The notes beneath the pieces were generated by a model. It searched no databases and was not told where the DNA came from. It was given only the letters and a program-made list of their open reading frames with translations. A program made the position numbers and the translations under genes. DNA of 64,000 nucleotides from Actinomycetospora termitidis (GTDB lineage: Bacteria; Actinomycetota; Actinomycetes; Mycobacteriales; Pseudonocardiaceae). This document shows, in pieces, positions 26,202 through 33,191 of this stretch. The stretch spans positions 372,001-436,000 of the forward strand of contig NZ_JASVWF010000003.1 in NCBI RefSeq assembly GCF_030286555.1. The letters run 5' to 3'. Each line of letters starts with the position of its first letter. Position 1 is the first letter of the stretch.

Positions 26202-26211
26202 CACTATAGTG
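26202..26211. promoter_or_regulatory. Divergent promoter overlapped by a palindrome
   Basis: CACTATAGTG is a perfect palindrome that extends to 16 bases with one mismatch (26199-26214). It contains a TATAGT -10 on each strand, serving the GNAT gene (minus) and the small ORF/XRE gene (plus). It is a good candidate operator for the XRE-cupin protein. Confidence 0.65.
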
Positions 26212-26216
26212 GCCGA

Positions 26217-26279
26217 ATGATGCGCCCTTGCGTCCTTGTCGCGGTGTTCCGCCCCTCCTCCGGCGTCTTGTCGCTGTGA
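26217..26279 (+). CDS. Leaderless 20-aa ORF coupled to the XRE-cupin gene
   Basis: ATG at 26217 lies five bases after TATAGT (26206-26211) and reads MMRPCVLVAVFRPSSGVLSL to a TGA at 26277-26279. That TGA overlaps the GTG of the XRE-cupin gene (GTGA), which itself lacks a ribosome site. Translation of the small ORF would therefore deliver ribosomes to the regulator. The peptide has one Cys near its start. Whether the peptide itself matters is unknown. Confidence 0.5.
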   Translation: MMRPCVLVAVFRPSSGVLSL

Positions 26280-26292
26280 TTCCCAGCGACAA
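26268..26292. repeat. 25-bp palindrome (TTGTCG...CGACAA family) at the XRE start
   Basis: TTGTCGCTG (26268-26276) and CAGCGACAA (26284-26292) form a perfect nine-base inverted repeat over a seven-base spacer, spanning the small-ORF stop and the XRE GTG. It matches the reverse complement of the copy at 49567-49591 at 22 of 25 bases. It could be an operator or a start-sequestering mRNA hairpin. Confidence 0.65.
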
Positions 26293-26869
26293 CCCGGGCG
26301 CCGGCTCCCCGGAACCCGCGACAGGGCTCGGTGCGTCGTTGGCCGCGGCGGTCCGTGCGCGGCGGGTGGAGCGCGACCTCACCGTGCGCGCACTGGCCGA
26401 CCGGGCCGGGGTGTCGCGGGCGATGATCGGCAAGGTCGAGGCGGGTGAGGCCCAGCCCACGGCCGCCCTGCTCGGGAAGCTGTCGGGGGCGCTCGGGCTG
26501 ACCCTGTCCGAGCTGGTCGCCCGCGCGGAGGGCGCGGATCGTCTGGTGCGACGGGTGGACCAGCCGACCTGGACCGACCCGACGTCGGGATACACCCGGC
26601 GCGCCGTGTCGCCCCGGGTCGGAGGGGCCCTCGAGCTGGTCGAGGTGACGATGCCGCCGCACGCGCAGGCCGCGTTCGCCGCGGACACGTACGCGTTCCT
26701 GCGCCATCAGCTCTGGGTGCTCGACGGGACGCTCGAGTTCGTCGAGGGCCCGACGGTGCACCGCCTCGAGGCCGGCGACTGCCTCGAGCTCGGCCCACCC
26801 GCCGACTGCGTCTACCGCAATCCCGACGACGAGCCGGTCCGCTACCTGGTCGCGGTGACGCGCCGCTGA
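26276..26869 (+). CDS. XRE-type HTH regulator with C-terminal cupin domain
   Basis: A 197-residue regulator. The HTH is near residues 18-75 (RALADRAGVSRAMIGKVEAG), and the cupin is near residues 100-195 (LWVLDGTLEFVEG, LEAGDCLELGPP, YRNPDDEPVRYLV). This architecture often represses adjacent acetyltransferase or catabolic genes. I chose GTG 26276, coupled to the upstream 20-aa ORF; a TTG at 26228 would be the alternative. It is divergent from the GNAT gene with a shared palindromic promoter. The cupin probably senses a small ligand. Confidence 0.87.
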   Translation: MIPSDNPGAGSPEPATGLGASLAAAVRARRVERDLTVRALADRAGVSRAMIGKVEAGEAQPTAALLGKLSGALGLTLSELVARAEGADRLVRRVDQPTWTDPTSGYTRRAVSPRVGGALELVEVTMPPHAQAAFAADTYAFLRHQLWVLDGTLEFVEGPTVHRLEAGDCLELGPPADCVYRNPDDEPVRYLVAVTRR

Positions 26870-26873
26870 ACCA

Positions 26874-28349
26874 CTACTCCAGCGGCACCAACGGCGGCTG
26901 CATCCCCGGGCTGTCGACCGGACCCCCGGACATCCGGGTGAGGAAGGCCAGGATGCCGGCGGAGCCCCAGTGCCAGGACGGTTCGCCGAGCAGGCGCGGC
27001 CGCCCGTCGGTGAGGTTCGACGGCCACGTCCCGTCCGGGCGCATCGTGGCCACGAGCCAGCCCTGCGCCGCGCGGGCGGCGTCGCGGAAGTCCTCGTCCC
27101 CGGTGACCCGGCCCAGCGTGTCCAGGTACCACCCGGTGCCGGCGGCGCCGGAGTTCGTCGAGAGGTGCGTGATCGGGCTGCCCTCGAACTCCGGCCAGGC
27201 GGTCCCGCCCTCGACCGGGCGGCCGACGGCCAGCAGCCACCGTCCGGCGGCCTCCGCGCGTTCCCGGTGGCTCTCGTCGCCGAGCAGCTCCGCGGCCTGG
27301 AGCGACACCCAGCCGATCCCGGCCGCGCCCTCCTCCATACCGGTCGCCCGGCGGGCGTTGCCGGGGACGCCGGAGGCATCGACCCAGATCGGCCAGGTGG
27401 ACCCCCCGGCGGCGGGGACGGCGGTGCGGTCGAGGAAGGCCAGCGCGCGGGAGGCCCCGTCGCGCCAGCGCTGCTCCCCCGTCGCCTGGTGCAGCCGCAG
27501 GAACGTGAACGCCGCCCCGGCCGCGCCGGAGAGGAACCCGGTGTTGCGGGCGGGCTGGTCGGCGCGCTCGGGCATCCCGCCGTCGGGACCCTGTTGGGAG
27601 AGCAGGTAGGCGCCCCCGGCCGCGGCGTACTGCGCCAGGCGCCGGTCGCCGGTGCGCTCGCCGAGCACGCTGAGCGCGTAGACGATGCCGGCCTGGCCCT
27701 CGCCCATGCCGTTGCGGTAGGAGGGCGCGCCGTCGTCGCTCCACGCCCACCGGCACACGGCCGGGCACGCGGGCGCACCGGGCACGTCCTCGGCCCGCTC
27801 GACCAGCCACGCCGCGGCGTCGAGCGCGACGTCGCGGTAGCGCTGCTCGCCGGTGCGCTCCCCCACCTGCCACAACAGGTCGGCGACCCCCGCCGCCCCG
27901 TCGTCGTAGGAGGAGTACGCGTACCCGGCCGGGCCGTCGGGGTCCACGTAGTCCGGGAACCGCCCTGCACCGCGCTGGGCGACGACGAGGAAGTCAGCGG
28001 CATCGCGGGCGGTGTCCCGCGCCCGGTCGCGGACCCCCGCGTCCGGGCTGCCCTCGGCGACGGCCAGCAGACCCGCGGCGATCCCGGCCGCCCCGACGTC
28101 GCGGTCGACCTGCCGGTGCGGAGCCTGGATGACGCTCGGCCAGACGCTCCCGCCGTCCGGACCCTTCTCGGCGGCCGCGATCAGCGCGTCGACCCCGCGG
28201 CCCACGCCTGGCGCCGCCGGGGCCGCGACCGGGCTCGGGGACCCGCCCGACCCGTCAACCCCGTCGGAACCGCCCGACCCGCCACCCGCCGTCGTCGAGC
28301 ACCCGGCCAGCAGGGCGACCACGGCCACCAGCAGGACCAGCCGGCTCAC
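26874..28349 (-). CDS. Secreted lipoprotein with LanC-like alpha/alpha-toroid fold
   Basis: A 491-residue protein with a lipobox LLAGC (Cys 17), a Gly/Ser-rich linker, and six to seven helical-hairpin repeats marked by Gly-Ala-Gly turns: DDGAAGVADLL, GEGQAGIVYAL, LSGAAGAAF, MEEGAAGIGW, NSGAAGTGWY and HWGSAGIL. These are typical of LanC-like or GH88/105-like toroids. LanC zinc ligands are not evident. The GTG start overlaps the deacetylase stop by four bases, so it is part of the polysaccharide operon. A role in modifying or trimming the polymer is inference. Confidence 0.8.
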   Translation of the reverse strand: MSRLVLLVAVVALLAGCSTTAGGGSGGSDGVDGSGGSPSPVAAPAAPGVGRGVDALIAAAEKGPDGGSVWPSVIQAPHRQVDRDVGAAGIAAGLLAVAEGSPDAGVRDRARDTARDAADFLVVAQRGAGRFPDYVDPDGPAGYAYSSYDDGAAGVADLLWQVGERTGEQRYRDVALDAAAWLVERAEDVPGAPACPAVCRWAWSDDGAPSYRNGMGEGQAGIVYALSVLGERTGDRRLAQYAAAGGAYLLSQQGPDGGMPERADQPARNTGFLSGAAGAAFTFLRLHQATGEQRWRDGASRALAFLDRTAVPAAGGSTWPIWVDASGVPGNARRATGMEEGAAGIGWVSLQAAELLGDESHRERAEAAGRWLLAVGRPVEGGTAWPEFEGSPITHLSTNSGAAGTGWYLDTLGRVTGDEDFRDAARAAQGWLVATMRPDGTWPSNLTDGRPRLLGEPSWHWGSAGILAFLTRMSGGPVDSPGMQPPLVPLE

Positions 28350-29302
28350 GGCGCCACCACGGCGGTCTCCTCGGCCCCGTTCGGGCGTCCGGTCGGCGCG
28401 ATCAGCCCGAACTCGAGCCCCTTCGCACGCACCTGGTCGATCGCCCGCGGCAGGTAGTCCCACTGCGGCGCCGGGCAGGTGATGGCGTCGCCGCCGTCGT
28501 GCAGCAGGATCACGGCCTCGTCGCGGGACTCGGTCACCACGAACCGGGCCACCGCGTCCGCGCCCGGGCACTCGAAGTCGCCCTTGAGGTTCGAGCGCCA
28601 GTCCCAGCCCACGCCGCCGACCAGGCGCCGCTCCGCAAGCACGGCGTCGGCGGCCGGCGACGCCTCGCCGAACGGGTAGCGCCACATCGTCGGCCGCACG
28701 CCCAGCGCGCTCGTCAGGGACTCCTCGGCACGCACGATCTGGTCGCGGGCCCGCGTCTGGTCGAGGTCCGGGAAGTACACGTGCTCGTAGGAGTGCAGGC
28801 CGATCGCGTGCCCCTCGGCGAGCGCCCGGCGTGCGATCTCCGGGTGCTTCTCCACCTGGTCGCCCTGGAAGAAGAACGTGGCCTTCGCCCCCTTGGCCGC
28901 CAGCACGTCGAGGACGAAGGGCGTGCGCTCCGGGGTGGGCCCGTCGTCGAAGGTCAGCGCCACGAGCGGCGTCGAGGGCGTGATCCGGTCGGGCGTGCGG
29001 GCCCGGTCGGCCGCGGTCGGCGTGTAGCGCGGGCCGACGACCTCGACCCGCTGCACCGCGGCCGGCGCCGCGACGGCGGCGGTGTCGTCGGCGCCCGTCA
29101 GCCACGTCGCGAACCCGGCCACCCCGGCGCCGAGCAGCCCGACGAGCACCGTGACCGTCACCAGCGCACGGCGTCGCCGCACGTCGAAGGCGGCCTTCCC
29201 CCGCCGTGGTCGGGAACCCCGGGCCTCGGCCGCGAGCGCGGCCACCCCGAGCAACGTCGTCTCCTGCGACGAGGTGTCCCGCCGCCTCCTGCCTCCGGAC
29301 AC
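28346..29302 (-). CDS. Polysaccharide deacetylase (NodB domain), membrane-anchored
   Basis: A 318-residue protein: a basic N-terminus, one membrane segment near residues 48-66 (ALVTVTVLVGLLGAGVAGF), then a carbohydrate-esterase 4 domain. The metal and catalytic motifs are TFDDGPTPERTPF near residue 115, HSYEH, RYPFGE and a late LLHDGG, so it looks active. It should N-deacetylate an extracytoplasmic amino-sugar polymer. It is coupled to the toroid lipoprotein and downstream of the GT2 synthase, a pairing like the Streptomyces matAB system. The GTG at 29302 is the best start; GGGAG lies about 12 bases upstream. Confidence 0.88.
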   Translation of the reverse strand: MSGGRRRRDTSSQETTLLGVAALAAEARGSRPRRGKAAFDVRRRRALVTVTVLVGLLGAGVAGFATWLTGADDTAAVAAPAAVQRVEVVGPRYTPTAADRARTPDRITPSTPLVALTFDDGPTPERTPFVLDVLAAKGAKATFFFQGDQVEKHPEIARRALAEGHAIGLHSYEHVYFPDLDQTRARDQIVRAEESLTSALGVRPTMWRYPFGEASPAADAVLAERRLVGGVGWDWRSNLKGDFECPGADAVARFVVTESRDEAVILLHDGGDAITCPAPQWDYLPRAIDQVRAKGLEFGLIAPTGRPNGAEETAVVAP

Positions 29303-29319
29303 GCCTCGAGCCCGCTCCC

Positions 29320-29496
29320 TCAGCGGAAGTGCCGGGCGCCGCGCCGGGCGATGCGCACCAGCAGCATGAGCGTGAAGGCCACGGTGACCCCGGTGAGGAT
29401 CATCGCGATCGCGCTGACGCCCTGGGTGGCCGCCAGGGCCATCCCGGTGGCGCCACCGGTGACACCGCTGGTCAGGTACAGGGACTCGCCGTACAT
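29320..29496 (-). CDS. Small membrane protein in polysaccharide operon (58 aa)
   Basis: A 58-residue ORF from ATG 29496, beginning MYGESLYLTSGVTGGATGMA, with a Gly/Ala-rich first half and a membrane helix AIAMILTGVTVAFTLMLLVR, ending in an Arg-rich tail. It lies between the GT2 and deacetylase genes on the same strand with gaps of 33 and 17 bases, which supports a real gene. It may be a small subunit of the synthase. I do not recognise a family. Confidence 0.65.
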   Translation of the reverse strand: MYGESLYLTSGVTGGATGMALAATQGVSAIAMILTGVTVAFTLMLLVRIARRGARHFR

Positions 29497-29529
29497 CGTT
29501 CGTCGCCTCTCGGTGGGGAGCGAGGGGTA

Positions 29530-31074
29530 CTACCAGGCCTGTCGCCTGGCGAGGAGGCAGCGCCACGCGGCCACGACCGCGCAGAACTCGAGGAAGAAGC
29601 CGTACAGGTCCTCGACGACCAGCACGACCACGATCGCGACGTCCTTCGCGGAGCGCCCGGGGAGGCGCCACATGGACGTCACCCGTTCCAGCCACATGAC
29701 GCCGAGCGGGATCAGCCCGATCAGCGCGTACCGGAACGGGACGGCATGCGTGACCATCAGGACCACCATCGTGACGAACAGGATCCGGAAGAACACGCTG
29801 AGCACGAACAGCCCGTACGCCACGATGTCGCGGCGGGTGGCGGGGATCCACCCGCGCTTGAGGCACTCGTCCATGCCGCCGCGGCCCCAGCGCAGCCGCT
29901 GGACCCACAGCTCACGGAACGACGTCGGCGGGTGGGTGAGCACGTGGGCGTCGCGCGCCGCCCCGACCGTCCAGCCGGCGGTCTTGAGGTCGAGCGTGAG
30001 CGCGTAGTCCTCGATGAGGGACGTGCCGTCCCAGGGACCGGACGCGCGGTGCGCGGCGACCTCGTCCAGGGCCTGGCGCCGGTACATCGCGGCAGCACCG
30101 CTGGCGACGCTGACCCGCCAGCTCCGGAGCTCCCGCAGGTCGTCGTAGCGGCTGTACTCGAGGCGCTGCAGCCGCCACGCCAGCCCCTTCCCGGGGGCGG
30201 CCCAGTAGCGGGCGCAGACCCCGCCGAGGGAGGCGTTGCCACGCATCTCCTCCGCCATCGCCGCGGCGCACCCGGGCGTCAGGACGGTGTCGGCGTCCAT
30301 CGTCAGCACGAGGTCCGCGTCCCGGGCCGCTCGGCGCCAGCCCTCGTTCAGCGCGCCGGCCTTCTTCTCGGTGTTGCCCTCGGTCTCGATGACGGTCACC
30401 GGGTAGCCCCGGGCGATCTCGACGGTGCGGTCGGTGCAGTTGTCCGCGACGACGACGATCCCGGCGATCTCGAGCCAGTCCGGGCACTCCTGGGCGAGCA
30501 GGCCCTCGACGGTGTCGGCGATGCCCGCCTCCTCGTCGTGGGCGGGCACGAGCACCACGAGGCTGGTGACCGTCGTGCCGACCCGCGTCCCTTCCCGACG
30601 ACGAGCGCGGGGCTGAGCGGGCGAGGGGGTGGGCGCGGGGGTCGGCGCGCACGCGGGCCGGGCCGCGGGGACGGGCGCGGCGGCGCGGTGGGCCGAGGTG
30701 TGACGGTCCGGCGGGTGCGTCGGCGCGGCCGGGGCCGGGGCGGTCGTCCGCGCGGCCGGGGTCGGGGCCGGGGCGGCCGGGGGCGGGGCCGGGGCGGCCG
30801 GGGGCGGGGACGCGCGGTGTGCGCCCCGACGGGGAGAGGGCGCGGTCGGGGCCACCGGCAGCGGCCCCGACCCGGCGCGGGCGCCGGGAATCCGGGCCGC
30901 GAGGTCGGACGCGCGCATCCGCGTGGTCGGCGCCTGCTCGTCCTCGAGCTGCGCGGCCAGGAGCTGCGCGACCGTGACCCGTGGGGTGTGGCGCGGACGG
31001 GCGCGCGGGACTCCCCCGGTCGGAGCATCGAGCAGCGCCGACGCGTGGCGCCGCCGTTCCTCGACCTGACTCAT
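29530..31074 (-). CDS. Family 2 glycosyltransferase, membrane polysaccharide synthase
   Basis: A 514-residue processive-type synthase. A 150-residue Pro/Ala-rich cytoplasmic extension precedes the GT2 domain: VVLVPAHDEEAGI, VVADNCTDRT, LTMDADTVL (metal-binding DAD near residue 260), IEDYALTLDLKTAGW (base) and QRLRWGRGG (QxxRW near residue 393). At least three C-terminal membrane segments follow. It probably makes a beta-linked hexosamine or glucose polymer and exports it. It leads the operon containing the deacetylase and the toroid lipoprotein. PNAG is the first guess for the product, by analogy with MatA. Confidence 0.88.
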   Translation of the reverse strand: MSQVEERRRHASALLDAPTGGVPRARPRHTPRVTVAQLLAAQLEDEQAPTTRMRASDLAARIPGARAGSGPLPVAPTAPSPRRGAHRASPPPAAPAPPPAAPAPTPAARTTAPAPAAPTHPPDRHTSAHRAAAPVPAARPACAPTPAPTPSPAQPRARRREGTRVGTTVTSLVVLVPAHDEEAGIADTVEGLLAQECPDWLEIAGIVVVADNCTDRTVEIARGYPVTVIETEGNTEKKAGALNEGWRRAARDADLVLTMDADTVLTPGCAAAMAEEMRGNASLGGVCARYWAAPGKGLAWRLQRLEYSRYDDLRELRSWRVSVASGAAAMYRRQALDEVAAHRASGPWDGTSLIEDYALTLDLKTAGWTVGAARDAHVLTHPPTSFRELWVQRLRWGRGGMDECLKRGWIPATRRDIVAYGLFVLSVFFRILFVTMVVLMVTHAVPFRYALIGLIPLGVMWLERVTSMWRLPGRSAKDVAIVVVLVVEDLYGFFLEFCAVVAAWRCLLARRQAW

Positions 31075-31112
31075 GGTGTCTCCCCGACCGACTCGTCACT
31101 CCGTCGACGTCG

Positions 31113-31134
31113 CCCGATCGATGTCGACATCGGG
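31113..31134. promoter_or_regulatory. Palindrome upstream of the GT2 operon
   Basis: CGATGTCGACATCG (31119-31132) is a perfect 14-base palindrome, and CCCGAT/ATCGGG form an overlapping inverted repeat. It lies 39-60 bases before the GT2 start and could be an operator for the polysaccharide operon. Confidence 0.5.
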
Positions 31135-31258
31135 CATACCGTCACGGACTGTCCGAGTGTTACACCGCAATCACGGTTTGGCCACGGAAGTACCGATCAT
31201 CACGTCCGGTCGGAACGTCCGGTTGGCCCGAGCCGCGCAGACCCGTCGGCCGGTCGGG

Positions 31259-32140
31259 TCAGGCGAGGGAGAACGACCGGCGGGAGAGGCCCCACATCAT
31301 CCCGTCGATCTCGGTGTGCACGGGCGCCTCCGGGTCGGTCGCCGCGCCGAGCGTGACGAACAGCGGCACGTAGTGCTCCGCGGTCGGGTGCGCGTAGGGC
31401 ATGCCCGGCGCGGAGCGGAAGCGGCGCAGCTCCTCGACGTCGCCGCGACCCAGCGCGTCGGCGACCCACGCGTCGAAGTCGTCGGTCCAGCCCGGCACCG
31501 CGTCGCCCCGGAGCATCTCGCGGGTGAGGAAGGGCAGGCCGTGCGTCATGAAGCCGGAGCCGACGACGAGCACGCCCTCCTCGCGCAGCTCGCGCAGGCG
31601 GGCGCCGATGCGCATCAGCCGCTCCGGGTCCTCGTCGGGCATCGACACCTGCAGCACCGGGACGTCCGCGTTCGGGTACATCACCGAGAGCGGCACCCAC
31701 GCGCCGTGGTCGAGCCCGCGGGCGGAGCGGTGCACCTGCTCGGAGGACCCGTCACCGAGCAGGCCCACGACCCGGTCGGCCAGCGCGGTCGCGTCCGGCG
31801 TCGCGTAGGTCATCGTGTAGTAGCGCGGGGCGAAGCCGCCGAAGTCGTAGACCAGCGGCGCACCCTCGACCGGCGAGGAGACGGTCAGCGGGGCGGACTC
31901 CCAGTGCGCCGAGACGATCACGATCGCGCGCGGCTGGGGCATGCGGTGCGCCCAGCCGAACAGGTCCCGCATCCACCCGCCGTCGTCGTAGAGGGGCGGA
32001 GCGCCGTGCGAGAGGTAGATCGCGGGCATCGGGCCGTCCGCCGGGGTCCACGGCCGGCGCCCGCTCGCGGTGTCGCGGGCGGGGCCGATGAAGGCGTCGA
32101 ACGCCGCGCCGGGGGCGGCCTGGTCGAACGGGGAGCTCAT
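31259..32140 (-). CDS. DODA-type extradiol ring-opening dioxygenase
   Basis: A 293-residue class III (LigB-like) non-heme dioxygenase. The metal-binding His residues are in IYLSHGAPPLY, VIVSAHWES, GLDHGAWVPL and HPTAEHYVPLFV. The ATG at 32140 has AGGAG eight bases upstream. It is divergent from a marR gene with a long inverted-repeat operator between them, so it is very likely repressed by that MarR and induced by a phenolic or quinone-type compound. True substrate unknown; 4,5-DOPA dioxygenase is only the family name. Confidence 0.9.
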   Translation of the reverse strand: MSSPFDQAAPGAAFDAFIGPARDTASGRRPWTPADGPMPAIYLSHGAPPLYDDGGWMRDLFGWAHRMPQPRAIVIVSAHWESAPLTVSSPVEGAPLVYDFGGFAPRYYTMTYATPDATALADRVVGLLGDGSSEQVHRSARGLDHGAWVPLSVMYPNADVPVLQVSMPDEDPERLMRIGARLRELREEGVLVVGSGFMTHGLPFLTREMLRGDAVPGWTDDFDAWVADALGRGDVEELRRFRSAPGMPYAHPTAEHYVPLFVTLGAATDPEAPVHTEIDGMMWGLSRRSFSLA

Positions 32141-32165
32141 GGGAGGTTCTCCTGGTGCGTGACGG

Positions 32166-32198
32166 TTCAACCGTGCACGCTACGCCTGCACGGTTGAA
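32166..32198. promoter_or_regulatory. MarR operator, perfect 12-bp inverted repeat
   Basis: TTCAACCGTGCA (32166-32177) and TGCACGGTTGAA (32187-32198) are exact inverse copies over a nine-base spacer. They lie between the dioxygenase and marR starts, and the downstream TAGGGT (32209-32214) is a -10 for marR seven bases before its ATG. Confidence 0.85.
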
Positions 32199-32221
32199 GC
32201 ATCAAGTGTAGGGTGGACCGC

Positions 32222-32710
32222 ATGGCCGCCTGGTTGACAGCAGAGGAACAGCGGGCGTGGCGCCGCACGGCAGCGGTGTTCACCCTGCTCCCCGCCGCGC
32301 TCGACGCGCAGCTGCAGCGCGACGCCGGCCTCACCCAGTTCTCGTACCTGGTGCTCGCCATGCTCTCCGAGGAGCCCGGGCGGACGATGCCGATGAGCGA
32401 GCTGGCCTCCATGGTGAGCTCCTCGCTGTCCCGGCTCTCGCACGTGGTGTCGCGGCTGGAGAAGCAGGGCTGGGTGTCCCGGGAACCGTGCGAGGGCAAC
32501 GGCCGCGTGACGATGGCCCGGCTGACCGACGCGGGCTGGGAGAAGGTCGTCGCGACGGCCCCCGGGCACGCCGAGGAGGTCCGCCGGCTCGTGATCGACG
32601 CGGTGGGGCCGGAGCGCATCGCCGACCTGGACGCCATCACGGGCGCCATCCTCCGCCGGGTCGACCCCGGCGGGAAGATGCGCGCGAACCCCATGAGCCA
32701 GGGCTGCTGA
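32222..32710 (+). CDS. MarR family transcriptional regulator
   Basis: A 162-residue winged-helix regulator. The DNA-binding core is MPMSELASMVSSSLSRLSHV, followed by the wing (GWVSREPCEGNGRVTMARLTD). I chose the ATG at 32222 because it sits seven bases after the TAGGGT -10, as for a leaderless mRNA. The 12-bp inverted repeat just upstream is the obvious autoregulatory and dioxygenase-repressing site. A related half-site occurs before wrbA (42221-42234), suggesting a quinone- or aromatic-stress regulon. The single Cys in REPCEG could be a redox sensor. Confidence 0.9.
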   Translation: MAAWLTAEEQRAWRRTAAVFTLLPAALDAQLQRDAGLTQFSYLVLAMLSEEPGRTMPMSELASMVSSSLSRLSHVVSRLEKQGWVSREPCEGNGRVTMARLTDAGWEKVVATAPGHAEEVRRLVIDAVGPERIADLDAITGAILRRVDPGGKMRANPMSQGC

Positions 32711-32717
32711 CCGCGGC

Positions 32718-33176
32718 TCAGGTGGCGTCCGGGTCGAAGGGGGCCGCCTCGCCGGGCTGCAACGGCGTGGCCCGGTCCGACCGGTCCTTGAGCGCGCCGC
32801 CCGCGCCCGCCGCGGGCAGGCCGTGGGAGGTGCCGTTCGTGGCCGCCGGGGTCCCGGTCGTCAGCTCGCCGGTCGCGGGGGTGCCGGCGCCGGTCCAGGT
32901 GCCGTCCTGCACCGGGTCGAGCAGGGAGCGACGGACCGCCTGACGCGGATCCATGCTGCGGATCCGGCGCAGGTCCTCGATCGGCTGGCGGAACTCGTCG
33001 AACTCCGGGCCGATCTCGTAGCGCAGCTGGTCCCGCGCGCCCGCGGCGTACTCGCGGACGGTGCGCATGGTGTCCGCGACCCAGCGGATCGCGCCGGGCA
33101 GCCGCTCCGGGCCCAGCACGAACAGCCCGATCAGCGCGAGGACGAGGATCTCGCCCCACCCGACGCTCTCGAACAC
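32718..33176 (-). CDS. tatB: Sec-independent protein translocase TatB
   Basis: A 152-residue TatB. The N-terminal membrane helix contains the conserved WGEILVLALIGLFVLGPERLP (residues 7-27), followed by an amphipathic helix and a Pro/Thr/Gly-rich tail. It works with TatA and TatC to export folded proteins. It is the last gene of the sigE-rseA-htrA-tatB cluster, matching Rv1221-Rv1224, and ends seven bases from the convergent marR stop. Confidence 0.92.
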   Translation of the reverse strand: MFESVGWGEILVLALIGLFVLGPERLPGAIRWVADTMRTVREYAAGARDQLRYEIGPEFDEFRQPIEDLRRIRSMDPRQAVRRSLLDPVQDGTWTGAGTPATGELTTGTPAATNGTSHGLPAAGAGGALKDRSDRATPLQPGEAAPFDPDAT

Positions 33177-33191
33177 CCGGCCCTCCCGGTC

